Below are positions 40,832 to 48,229 of a DNA stretch of 64,000 nt, piece after piece. The translations under genes and the position numbers were made by a program. Position 1 is the first letter of the stretch. Each line of letters starts with the position of its first letter. The stretch lies in contig NZ_JBHUGH010000013.1 in NCBI RefSeq assembly GCF_042681825.1, forward strand, positions 1-64,000. The letters are read 5' to 3'. The DNA comes from Halodurantibacterium flavum. GTDB lineage: Bacteria > Pseudomonadota > Alphaproteobacteria > Rhodobacterales > Rhodobacteraceae. Below the pieces are notes generated by a model. It worked only from the letters and a program-made list of their open reading frames with translations. It made no database searches and had not been told where the DNA came from.

Positions 40832-41097
40832 ACGAAGACCCTACCATGAACCCCCTTGCAGCATATGGCTCCGACCGCTGGTGCGCCATCACGCTTGGCC
40901 GGGGCCTCGAATGGTTCCGCAAACGGCGGGATCAGCTCGAGGTGGCAGGCTTTCCCGCAAAGGATCCGATCACCGGGCTGACGATGAAGGCCGACGTGAA
41001 CGCCTGGCTTGCCCGGCGCCGGCGGATCGCGGATGCTGAAACCTCCCGGCACAAGGCGCACAAGCCGCCTTCGGGAGCAAACTTCGACGCATTCTGA
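40828..41097 (+). CDS. small protein before integrase, possible excisionase
   Basis: 89 residues; overlaps the HNH gene by four bases. DRWCAITLGRGLEWFRKRRDQLEVAGFPAKDPITGLTMKADVNAWLARRRRIADAET has the winged-helix pattern of small phage DNA-binding proteins, with the wing around KDPITGLTMKADVNAWL, as in excisionase/AlpA-type proteins. It ends 20 bases before the integrase, the usual place for a directionality factor. Assignment is from position and pattern. Confidence 0.5.
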   Translation: MNEDPTMNPLAAYGSDRWCAITLGRGLEWFRKRRDQLEVAGFPAKDPITGLTMKADVNAWLARRRRIADAETSRHKAHKPPSGANFDAF

Positions 41098-41117
41098 ACA
41101 CCCAAAAGGAGACGAAG

Positions 41118-42332
41118 ATGCCCTACCTGCCTGCCCTCTGGGACGGGTCCGATCCCCTATACGCGCCTGGTCTTGTCCGGACCAAGCGATGGTTCTACTG
41201 GAAGCCACCCGCCAAGTACGTCAAGGCGGGATACGTCATCCGCAACGTCCGCCTGCCGGGCGAGGATGGCGATGGCCGCGATGCCGAACGCGCTCTCCGA
41301 TGCCGGGAACTCACCCAGGACATGCTGACCTGGTATGAAAGCCCTCAGATCAAGGTCGAGCCGGGCACATGGAAATGGCTGATCGCGCGCTACAAGTCTG
41401 ACGAGTTCTCCCCCTACCGCGACGTGAAGTCGAACACGCGCGAGAGCTATGATTACAACATCGCCCGCTGGGAGGAGAGTATCGGGCATCTGCCCCTTGA
41501 AGAGGCCGATCACGTCCAGCTCATGCGCTGGCGCGCAGCCATGCAGGCCAAGGGCCGATCCGTCTCCTACATCGCACGCATGTTCCGCGTTCTCCGGATC
41601 GTCGTGAACTACGGCGCCGCGACAGGCAACAAAGAGGCGGAACGGATCGCGGGCATCCTGAGCCGGGTGCGGATACCTGCGGCCCGACCACGGAGTATCG
41701 CGCCCACCAGGGCGCAGATCTACGCGGTCATCGCCGCAGCCGATGCCGCCGGGCAGACGGCCTTTGCCACGGGGCTGATGATCCAGTTCGAGTTCGCATT
41801 ACGCGCGGTCGACGTGCGCGGGCAGTGGCTGGACGCCAAGGCCGGGGAGACCGGGATCATCCGCCACGGGAAGCGCTGGCAGGATGGTCTGACCTGGGGA
41901 ATGATCGATCGCGATGTGACCAGGATCACCAAGACGCCATCGAAGACAGAGCGGCACATGGAAGATGAAATGGTCTTCGACCTGACGCTTGTGCCCGAGC
42001 TCCGGGCGCGCCTCCAGGCAATCCCCCCGGCCGAACGCATCGGACCAGTCATCAAGAGCCGCAGCGGCCAGCCCTATGCCCGCAACGTCTGGGCACGGAT
42101 GTTCCGGCGGCACGCCATGACAGCGGGATTGCCCGACGACATCTTGCTGATGGACACCCGCGCCGGGGCGATAACCGAGGCGCGGCTCGCAGGCGCCAAT
42201 CCCTACGACCTGCGCGATGCTGCCGGCCATAAACTGCTTGCGACCACTGACCGCTATGCGCGCGCCAGGAATGAGGCCGTGTCCAATGTGGTGAAGATTC
42301 GACAGGTTGGAACGAAATCGAAACCGGCCTGA
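41118..42332 (+). CDS. tyrosine recombinase (phage integrase)
   Basis: 404 residues. N-terminal arm-binding and core-binding domains (SNTRESYDYNIARWEESIGHLPLEEADHVQLMRWRAAMQAKG near residue 102). Catalytic domain from about 205: R in FALRAVDVRGQW, then LLMDTRAGAITEARLAGANPYDLRDAAGHKLLATTDRYAR. The second arginine is in MDTR (the usual HxxR has M in place of H), the AGHK histidine is present, and the nucleophile is Y in TDRYAR near 383. It ends 51 bases before the 3' end of tRNA-His, which serves as attachment site. Confidence 0.85.
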   Translation: MPYLPALWDGSDPLYAPGLVRTKRWFYWKPPAKYVKAGYVIRNVRLPGEDGDGRDAERALRCRELTQDMLTWYESPQIKVEPGTWKWLIARYKSDEFSPYRDVKSNTRESYDYNIARWEESIGHLPLEEADHVQLMRWRAAMQAKGRSVSYIARMFRVLRIVVNYGAATGNKEAERIAGILSRVRIPAARPRSIAPTRAQIYAVIAAADAAGQTAFATGLMIQFEFALRAVDVRGQWLDAKAGETGIIRHGKRWQDGLTWGMIDRDVTRITKTPSKTERHMEDEMVFDLTLVPELRARLQAIPPAERIGPVIKSRSGQPYARNVWARMFRRHAMTAGLPDDILLMDTRAGAITEARLAGANPYDLRDAAGHKLLATTDRYARARNEAVSNVVKIRQVGTKSKPA

Positions 42333-42350
42333 TACAACTCGTTACAACTC
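42333..42350 (+). repeat. two TACAACTC repeats next to the integrase
   Basis: TACAACTC at 42333-42340 and 42343-42350, a 10-bp period, between the integrase stop and the tRNA. Possible integrase arm-type sites in attR. Confidence 0.4.
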
Positions 42351-42383
42351 ATTTATGAGCCAAGTCATAACGCCTTGATTTCA

Positions 42384-42460
42384 TGGTACCGCCTCCCCGG
42401 CTCGAACGGGGGACCCCCAGATCCACAATCTGGTGCTCTAACCTACTGAGCTAAGGCGGC
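42384..42460 (-). tRNA. tRNA-His(GTG), prophage attachment site
   Basis: Cloverleaf on the minus strand: acceptor GCCGCCT/AGGCGGT (first pair G-U), D-arm GCTC...GAGC, anticodon stem CCAGA/TCTGG around TTGTGGA (anticodon GUG), T-arm CCCCG/CGGGG with TTCGAGC. Discriminator A73 and CCA are encoded, and there is no G at -1: the known alphaproteobacterial form. The prophage occupies the 3' side. Confidence 0.95.
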
Positions 42461-42561
42461 ACTGGCGGTCGTTTAGCGCCAGCCCCGGGCGATTGCAAGA
42501 GGCTCGCGCTTGAAATGGCGCTCAAAGCGGCGTATCCCTCGCGCCCGGCAAGGAGGCATCC

Positions 42562-42783
42562 ATGGGCATCGACAAGCAGAGCGACATCGCTGCAGATCTT
42601 CAGATCGGACCGACCACGCTCGGCATGGTCCGGATCTATATAGAGGCCGAGGGCATGGAACTGCCGCTCGATTTCACGCCGGACGAGGCCGAGGAAATCG
42701 CCGAGGAATTGCGCGCCGCGGCAACCCGCGCGCGCAAGAGCGAGACGCAGCCTGGCGGCACGCCTAAAAAGAAAAAGCGCTGA
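42562..42783 (+). CDS. DUF6324-type conserved small protein
   Basis: 73 residues, preceded by AAGGAGG. MGIDKQSDIAADLQIGPTTLGMVRIYIEAEGMELPLDFTPDEAEEIAEELRAAA is the pattern of a small protein conserved across Rhodobacterales (DUF6324, from memory). The C-terminus is Lys-rich. Soluble, function unknown. It is the first host gene after the tRNA and ends in a 20-base convergent overlap with mmcB, so both genes end in opposition. Confidence 0.65.
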   Translation: MGIDKQSDIAADLQIGPTTLGMVRIYIEAEGMELPLDFTPDEAEEIAEELRAAATRARKSETQPGGTPKKKKR

Positions 42784-43231
42784 AGGCGGGATCGCGCGCC
42801 GCCAGCAACCGCCGGGCCGAGAGGCGGGCAAAGAGTTGCGTCACGGCGCGCCGGCGGGCGGGGGCAAGCCTTGTCTCTGGTGCCATTCGCGCGATTTCGG
42901 CGTCATAGCTGTCGGCCAGGATCAGCCCGGTGTCATCCGGCAAAAGCTCGGCCGGGAAATCTGCGTCCACGGCCCAGAAGTAACGGTCGCACCAGTCGAG
43001 ATAGCCCTGCCATTTGCGATCCGACACGAAGTCGGCGCGGCCCGATTTGCACTCGACCACCCAGATCTCGCCTTTCGGGCCAAGCGCCATCACATCGACG
43101 CGAAGGCCGCTCGCAAGCGTGACCTCCGTCAGCCCCATGAAGTCGTGCGACAGAAGATGGCGGCAGACGCCGCGCGCAAGAAGCTGGCCCGCGGGCCGGC
43201 CCAGATCATCGGTGGTGTGGCTATCCGACAT
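42764..43231 (-). CDS. mmcB: MmcB family DNA repair protein
   Basis: 155 residues from ATG 43231 (MSDSHTTDDLGRPAGQLLARGVCRHL). The fold is the MmcB family: LASGLRVDVMALGPKGEIWVVECKSGRADFVSDRKWQGYLDWCDRYFWAVDADFPAELLPDDTGLILADSYDAEI, where D..ECK is a PD-(D/E)XK-like nuclease core. MmcB is an SOS-induced repair protein in Caulobacter. A LexA box lies 12 bases upstream of the start, which fits. Confidence 0.85.
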   Translation of the reverse strand: MSDSHTTDDLGRPAGQLLARGVCRHLLSHDFMGLTEVTLASGLRVDVMALGPKGEIWVVECKSGRADFVSDRKWQGYLDWCDRYFWAVDADFPAELLPDDTGLILADSYDAEIARMAPETRLAPARRRAVTQLFARLSARRLLAARDPAFSAFSF

Positions 43232-43242
43232 CCCGCCATTAT

Positions 43243-43257
43243 GAACGAAGCGGGAAC
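43243..43257. promoter_or_regulatory. LexA (SOS) box upstream of mmcB
   Basis: GAAC (43243-43246), seven bases, GAAC (43254-43257); on the minus strand GTTC-N7-GTTC. It is 12 bases from the mmcB start, so repressor bound here would cover the promoter. Confidence 0.7.
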
Positions 43258-43486
43258 AGACCGCAATCCATCTCACGCTTCTTGCAGGCCCCCGATCGCC
43301 GCCTTATGTAAAGATCGTGGCGGGTGCTGCTCTTCTCGTGCGGGACATTTTTCCAGTGGCCGATAAGCATTTCCGAGGGGGCTGGCTCTGACCGGGTCCT
43401 GGCCCGATTACCTGGCTCCCACCTGAATCATCAGGCTCTCGGGAATTACCGTTCCCACGGTTGCTGCGGGCCCGTCACATCATTCT

Positions 43487-43789
43487 TCAACGCCGGCGAC
43501 GATCAACGCGCACCAGCGCGGGCGTCGGCAGATGAACGGGCTGCATCCGTCCCTTGCGCGGCTCGTCATCCTCGGCAAGCCGCATGACGGCAATCCCGAA
43601 CTGCGCCGCCGCAAAGACGGTGGTATTCGCAATCAGCAGAAGGATAAGCGCAAGCCACCCTTCGCTGCTGTTGAGGATAAGATGTCGAAGCCCGGCCACG
43701 TCAAAGGCAAGAAGCATCGCGACAAAGACAACAGACAGGACAAAGCCGACCATGGTCTGGGTGATGTAAAGGCGAATCAGAGGAGGCAT
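43487..43789 (-). CDS. conserved small membrane protein
   Basis: 100 residues. Two transmembrane helices: about 6-32 (RLYITQTMVGFVLSVVFVAMLLAFDVA) and 43-68 (EGWLALILLLIANTTVFAAAQFGIAVM). The C-terminus is basic (RVDRRRR). It is typical of Rhodobacterales genomes between nusB and other housekeeping genes. No function known. It is the last gene of the leftward rib-nusB block, 93 bases after nusB; it may be cotranscribed. Confidence 0.55.
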   Translation of the reverse strand: MPPLIRLYITQTMVGFVLSVVFVAMLLAFDVAGLRHLILNSSEGWLALILLLIANTTVFAAAQFGIAVMRLAEDDEPRKGRMQPVHLPTPALVRVDRRRR

Positions 43790-43882
43790 GAGGGCACCTT
43801 CTGGTGTGCGTGATCATGCGTTCAACCCGAAACGCAAGCCGAAAGTGCCTTCACATTTTCCGGCGCAGCGCGTGATCTGCGG

Positions 43883-44350
43883 TCAAAAGGCCTCGGGCCG
43901 CGCCTCGCGCGCCATATGGTCAAGCACCGCGTTGACGAATTTGCCCTCCCGGCCCTCCGGGAAAAACGCCTTCGCGATATCGACGAACTCGTTGATCACC
44001 ACGCGCGGAGGCGTCGTGCCCTCGATCAGTTCGGCCCCTGCCGCCCGGAACAGCGCCCGAAGCGTCGGGTCGATCCGGGCAATCGGCCATTTTTCGACCA
44101 GCGCCCGGTCCGTCATCTGGTCGATGATGGCCTGATTGCTCACCGCGCCCTCCATCAGGCGACGGAACAGGGGGATGTCCCCCTCGGCCATCTCTTCGCC
44201 TTCATAGACGCCGCCCATGCGCCAGTCCTCGAATTCGCGGCGCACCTTGTCGACGGTCTGGCCCGAAGCCTCCATCTGGAACAGGGCCTGCACCGCATAA
44301 AGTCGCGCGGCCGAGCGCATCTGGCGCTTGTCCGACTGGGTGGTACTCAT
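43883..44350 (-). CDS. nusB: transcription antitermination factor NusB
   Basis: 155 residues from ATG 44350 (MSTTQSDKRQMRSAARLYAVQALFQMEASG). Conserved helices with ARLYAVQALFQME, then WPIARIDPTLRALFRAAGAELIEGTTPPRVVINEFVDIAKAFFPEGREGKFVNAVLD, standard for NusB. It binds boxA RNA with NusE to prevent premature termination in rRNA operons. Its start overlaps the ribH stop by four bases, so it is translationally coupled to riboflavin synthesis genes, a widespread arrangement. Confidence 0.95.
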   Translation of the reverse strand: MSTTQSDKRQMRSAARLYAVQALFQMEASGQTVDKVRREFEDWRMGGVYEGEEMAEGDIPLFRRLMEGAVSNQAIIDQMTDRALVEKWPIARIDPTLRALFRAAGAELIEGTTPPRVVINEFVDIAKAFFPEGREGKFVNAVLDHMAREARPEAF

Positions 44351-44871
44351 GTCCGATCTTTCCCTGACGCAGGCACGCGAAAGCCGATGCCCTTTTCCAC
44401 GCGTCCCCATTTGCGTGACAGCGCGACAAGATGCAAGGCCGCCGCCGCCGCACCGCCGCCCTTGTTCTGACCTGCCGGATCGGCACGCACAACTGCCTGT
44501 TCACGGTTTTCAACCGTCAGGATACCGTTACCGATGCAGACGCCCTGTAGTCCCATGAGTGTCAGACCGCGACTACTGTCGTTGCAGACCGTGTCGTAAT
44601 GCGTGGTCTCGCCGCGGATCACGCAGCCAAGGGCGACGAACCCGTGATAATCTGCCATCCCCTGCGCCAAGGTGATCGCCGTCGGGATTTCCAGCGCGCC
44701 GGGTACCTCGACAATGTCAACCTCGGCGCCAGCCTCCTCGGCGACGGCCCTGGCGCCTGCGATCAGATTATCCGCGATGTCCTTGTAATAGGGCGCCACG
44801 ACGACCAGCAGCCGCACCGGTTCATCGAACTTCGGCAGGGGCAGCGTGTAATGCGTTTCGAAAGCGGCCAT
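44347..44871 (-). CDS. ribH: 6,7-dimethyl-8-ribityllumazine synthase
   Basis: 174 residues. RLLVVVAPYYKDIADNLIAGARAVAEEAGAEVDIVEVPGALEIPTAI, then GFVALGCVIRGETTHYDTVCNDSSRGLTLMGL and GNGILTVENREQAVVRA are the LumS core. It condenses 5-amino-6-ribitylamino-uracil with 3,4-dihydroxy-2-butanone 4-phosphate. The ETTHYD-type loop includes the catalytic histidine. It lies directly after ribB, with ATG at 44871 one base after the ribB stop region. The tail beyond LVALSRKWG is a little extended. Confidence 0.95.
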   Translation of the reverse strand: MAAFETHYTLPLPKFDEPVRLLVVVAPYYKDIADNLIAGARAVAEEAGAEVDIVEVPGALEIPTAITLAQGMADYHGFVALGCVIRGETTHYDTVCNDSSRGLTLMGLQGVCIGNGILTVENREQAVVRADPAGQNKGGGAAAAALHLVALSRKWGRVEKGIGFRVPASGKDRT

Positions 44872-45969
44872 TCATTCCCCCTTGATCGGACATGTGCCCG
44901 CGATGTGCAGACCATAGGCTTCCAGCCCCACGACGCGGGGCGCGGGAGAGTTCGTCAGAAGCACGAGTTCATGCAGGCCCAGCGTTGCCAGGATCTGCGC
45001 CCCCAGCCCGTATTGCCGCAGGGTCTGCGGCGAGGCCGCACCATCGGTCACAAGCTTCATCGTCGTATCCCGCAACAGCACGACGACGCCGCGCCCCTCC
45101 CGGGCAATCGCCTCCATCGCGGCGGGCAGGTCATCCGGGCGCCCGCCGGTGCTGATCCCCAGCAGGTCCTCAAGCGGGTTGAGCGCATGCATCCGCACCA
45201 GCACCGGCTCGGGGGTAGAGATGTCGCCCTTGGTCAGCACGATATGCTCGGCGCCCTGCGTCTCATCGGTGTAGACGCGCATGATCCAGTCGCCACCATG
45301 CACCGAGGTGACCTGCCGCACCGCGTTTTCGTGCACAAGGTTATCGTAGCGACGACGGTAGGCGATCAGGTCCGAAATCGTCCCGATCTTGAGATTGTGC
45401 TTTTGCGCGAAGGCCACGAGATCGGGCAGCCGCGCCATAGAGCCGTCTTCGTTCATGATCTCGCAGATGACACCCGCCGCATTCAGCCCCGCGAGACGAG
45501 ATATATCGACCGCCGCCTCGGTATGCCCGGCGCGGACCAGCACGCCCCCGTCCCGCGCGCGGAGCGGGAAGATATGCCCCGGCGTCGCGATATCGGCCTT
45601 GGTCTTGGTCGGGTCGATGGCCACCGCAACGGTGCGCGCCCGATCATAGGCGGAGATGCCGGTGGTGACACCTTCTCGCGCCTCGATGGAAATGGTGAAG
45701 GCCGTTTCGTGCCGGGAAGAATTCTGCGAGGCCATCAGCGGCAGCCCGAGCGCATCCACACGCGGCCCCGGCAGGGCAAGGCAGATAAGCCCCCGCCCAT
45801 GCATCGCCATGAAATTGATCGCCTCGGGCGTCGCCATCTGGGCGGGGATCACCAGATCGCCCTCGTTCTCGCGATCCTCATGATCCACAAGGATGAACAT
45901 GCGGCCGTTGCGGGCGTCGTCTATGATTTCCTCTATAGAGGAGATCGCATCCTGATAATGCTCGCTCAT
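44872..45969 (-). CDS. ribB: 3,4-dihydroxy-2-butanone 4-phosphate synthase with degenerate GTP cyclohydrolase II domain
   Basis: 365 residues from ATG 45969, overlapping the ribE stop. N-terminal DHBP synthase: ILVDHEDRENEGDLVIPAQ and MHGRGLICLALPGPR (metal and substrate residues), then DIATPGHIFPLRARDGGVLVRAGHTEAAVDISRLAG. The C-terminal domain resembles GTP cyclohydrolase II (VLVRMHALNPLEDLLGI) but lacks the three zinc cysteines of the CxxTGDxxxSxRCDC motif. It is therefore probably catalytically inert in that step, as in other alphaproteobacteria. Confidence 0.9.
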   Translation of the reverse strand: MSEHYQDAISSIEEIIDDARNGRMFILVDHEDRENEGDLVIPAQMATPEAINFMAMHGRGLICLALPGPRVDALGLPLMASQNSSRHETAFTISIEAREGVTTGISAYDRARTVAVAIDPTKTKADIATPGHIFPLRARDGGVLVRAGHTEAAVDISRLAGLNAAGVICEIMNEDGSMARLPDLVAFAQKHNLKIGTISDLIAYRRRYDNLVHENAVRQVTSVHGGDWIMRVYTDETQGAEHIVLTKGDISTPEPVLVRMHALNPLEDLLGISTGGRPDDLPAAMEAIAREGRGVVVLLRDTTMKLVTDGAASPQTLRQYGLGAQILATLGLHELVLLTNSPAPRVVGLEAYGLHIAGTCPIKGE

Positions 45970-46586
45970 GCAGCGCCCCATTCCCGCAGGCGGGCGACAT
46001 AGCGCGCCAGCGTGTCTATCTCGATGTTGATCCGGTCGCCGGGCGCGGCCGCCCCCCAGGTGGTAACGGCCTTGGTATGGGGGATGACGTTCACGCCAAA
46101 GACCTCGCCTTCGACCTCATTCACCGTCAGCGATGTGCCGTTCAGCGCGACCGAGCCCTTGGGCGCGATAAATCCGGCCAGCGAATGCGGCGCGCGGAAT
46201 GTCATGCGCGTACTCTCGCCCTCGTCCCGCAGGTCCAGCAGTTCCGCGACGCCATCCACATGCCCCGACACGATATGGCCGCCCAGTTCGTCCCCGACCC
46301 GCAGCGCGCGTTCCAGATTGACCGCCCGACCCACCTGCCAGTCTGTTCGCGCCTGCAGCAGGAAGTTGGTCTTGGAGACGGTCTCGGCCGAGATCTGGAC
46401 ATCGAACCAGGATTGCCCGGCCTCTTCTCCACGCTCGATGACGGTCAGGCACACCCCGTCGCAGTTGATGGATGCGCCAATGTCGATCCCCGCGGCGGGA
46501 TAGGCCGTGGCGATCCGGGCGCGCAGGTCGCCCCGCTGCTCCAGCATCAGGATGCGGCCGATATCGGTGATTATGCCAGTAAACAT
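45966..46586 (-). CDS. ribE: riboflavin synthase alpha subunit
   Basis: 206 residues from ATG 46586 (MFTGIITDIGRILMLEQRGD). Two lumazine-binding repeats: IGASINCDGVCLTVIER... and LNGTSLTVNEVEG, with GGHIVSGHVDGVA at the start of the second. It dismutates two lumazines to riboflavin. It is the first gene of the leftward ribE-ribB-ribH-nusB block; upstream is a 238-base region shared with the divergent kpsS. I saw no FMN riboswitch there. Confidence 0.95.
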   Translation of the reverse strand: MFTGIITDIGRILMLEQRGDLRARIATAYPAAGIDIGASINCDGVCLTVIERGEEAGQSWFDVQISAETVSKTNFLLQARTDWQVGRAVNLERALRVGDELGGHIVSGHVDGVAELLDLRDEGESTRMTFRAPHSLAGFIAPKGSVALNGTSLTVNEVEGEVFGVNVIPHTKAVTTWGAAAPGDRINIEIDTLARYVARLREWGAA

Positions 46587-46824
46587 GCCCGGTTCCCCTT
46601 CGCCATCCCAACTAACTTGGGCATCGGCGCTCTGCAAGAGCGGTCGCGCCGCACAGACGCTGTTGAAGAATGCGGCACGAGCCCGCACGGAGACAGCGGA
46701 TTGGCGACTTTCCGCGCGTTATGCTGCATGTGCGAAGAAGATTGTCCCTGCGAGGGTGACACCCGTTAGAATTTCGTTCACACCTTTTCGTATGTAAATA
46801 GTATCGAATCGCTATAGGTGTGCC

Positions 46825-48144
46825 ATGCTTGAAGCGATGCCCTTTGAAGCGGTCAGCCCTGCGTCATGGGATCAGCGTGTCTTTCTGATGTTGCAAGGTC
46901 CCCATGGCCCCTTTTTCCATCAGCTGGGCAAATCGCTCCGTGCAGCGGGCGCAACCGTGTGGCGCATCGGCTTCAATAATGGCGATCAGGTTTTCTGGCC
47001 GGACCGCGACAGTTTTATCGCGTTTCAGGGCGCCCCCGAGGACTGGCCGGCCTTTTACGGCCACGTCCTTGCAGAACAGAACGTCACCGACATCGTTCTT
47101 TACGGCGACACAAGGCCCGTCCATGCGCAGGCGGTGGCGATCGCGCGGCGGCTGGGCCTGACGGTCCACGTATTCGAGGAAGGTTACCTGCGCCCCCATT
47201 GGGTGACGTATGAGCGGAACGGGACGAACGGGAATTCCCGTCTCATGTCGCTCGACGTGCCGGAAATGCGCGCGGCCGTGAACGATCTGGAACTGGAAAT
47301 GCCCGCCGCCCCCGCCCGGTGGGGCGACATGCGTGAGCATGTCTTCTACGGCGCGCTCTACCATTTCTGCGTGATGGCCGGCGGCCGGCGTTTCCGGAAT
47401 TTCCGCCCGCACCGCTCGATCCCGATCGCGCAGGAATTCAGCCTCTATCTGCGCCGTCTGCTTGCGATGCCGATCCATGCGCTGGAGCGGTTTCGGGAAT
47501 CTCGCGCCATCCAGCGCGGCGGCTTCCCCTATCATCTTTGCCTGCTGCAGCTTGAACATGACAGCAGCTTCCGGATGCACAGCCCCTTTTCCACCATGAC
47601 CGAGTTCGTGGAGCTTTGCATAAGCGGCTTCGCACAAGGGGCGCCGCGCCATCACCATCTGGTGTTCAAGGCCCACCCGCTGGAAGACGGGCGCGTCCCG
47701 CTCAAGTCCGAGATCCGCCGGCTGGCCCAGGAATACGGCGTCGCCGACCGCGTGCATTTCGTGCGTGGCGGCAAGCTTGCCATGCTCCTCAATCTCACGC
47801 GCAGCGTGATCACGGTGAATTCCACGGCGGCACAACAGGCGCTCTGGCGCGGGCTGCCGCTCCGGGCCTTCGGCAAGGCCGTCTATGACAAGCCCGAATT
47901 CGTCTCGACCCAGCCGCTGCCTGAATTCTTTGCACATCCGACGCGGCCGGACACACGGGCCTATCACGACTATCGCCACTACCTGCTCGAAACCTCGCAG
48001 GTCACCGGCGGCTTCTACTCGGTGCGCGGACGTCGCACGCTGCTACGGCAGGTGGTGGACATGATGCTGGCGCCGCAGGACCCTTATGATGCGCTCCAGT
48101 CCGGAAATGCGGCGCCCCGGCAACAATTGCTTCTGGCAAGCTGA
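46825..48144 (+). CDS. kpsS: capsule polysaccharide export/Kdo transferase protein KpsS
   Basis: 439 residues. RVFLMLQGPHGPFFHQLGKSLRAAGATVWRIGFNNGDQVFW (residues 15-55) and DIVLYGDTRPVHAQAVAIARRLGLTVHVFEEGYLRPHWVTYE, HLVFKAHPLEDGRVPL, TVNSTAAQQALWRGLPLRAFGKAVYD are the hallmark blocks of the capsule synthesis family (PF05159), KpsS type. With KpsC it attaches the Kdo linker to lyso-phosphatidylglycerol for group 2 capsules. It starts a three-gene rightward cluster. Confidence 0.85.
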   Translation: MLEAMPFEAVSPASWDQRVFLMLQGPHGPFFHQLGKSLRAAGATVWRIGFNNGDQVFWPDRDSFIAFQGAPEDWPAFYGHVLAEQNVTDIVLYGDTRPVHAQAVAIARRLGLTVHVFEEGYLRPHWVTYERNGTNGNSRLMSLDVPEMRAAVNDLELEMPAAPARWGDMREHVFYGALYHFCVMAGGRRFRNFRPHRSIPIAQEFSLYLRRLLAMPIHALERFRESRAIQRGGFPYHLCLLQLEHDSSFRMHSPFSTMTEFVELCISGFAQGAPRHHHLVFKAHPLEDGRVPLKSEIRRLAQEYGVADRVHFVRGGKLAMLLNLTRSVITVNSTAAQQALWRGLPLRAFGKAVYDKPEFVSTQPLPEFFAHPTRPDTRAYHDYRHYLLETSQVTGGFYSVRGRRTLLRQVVDMMLAPQDPYDALQSGNAAPRQQLLLAS

Positions 48145-48229
48145 TCCCGCGCCTGCACGCTGGCATTTTGCGCCGCGCTTGGGTAGAAAAGATCAAAAAT
48201 AACGAGAACGCATCCAAGGAGCGCTGACA

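Larger units (their letters stand above)
5159..42384. mobile_element. lambda-like siphovirus prophage
   Basis: One continuous set of phage genes: a leftward early and late block with lambda gene order (terminase to tail fibres and lysis), an immunity region near 34-36 kb, and a rightward block ending in a tyrosine integrase (41118-42332) that stops 52 bases from the 3' end of tRNA-His. All structural classes needed for a siphovirion are present and intact. The right boundary is set by the tRNA. The left boundary is inferred from the last lysis gene, because I found no second copy of the tRNA end there. Confidence 0.8.

Noticed and set aside
46587..46824. FMN riboswitch upstream of ribE
   Set aside because: I looked for the conserved RFN blocks on the minus strand and found none; the region is better explained as divergent promoters of ribE and kpsS.
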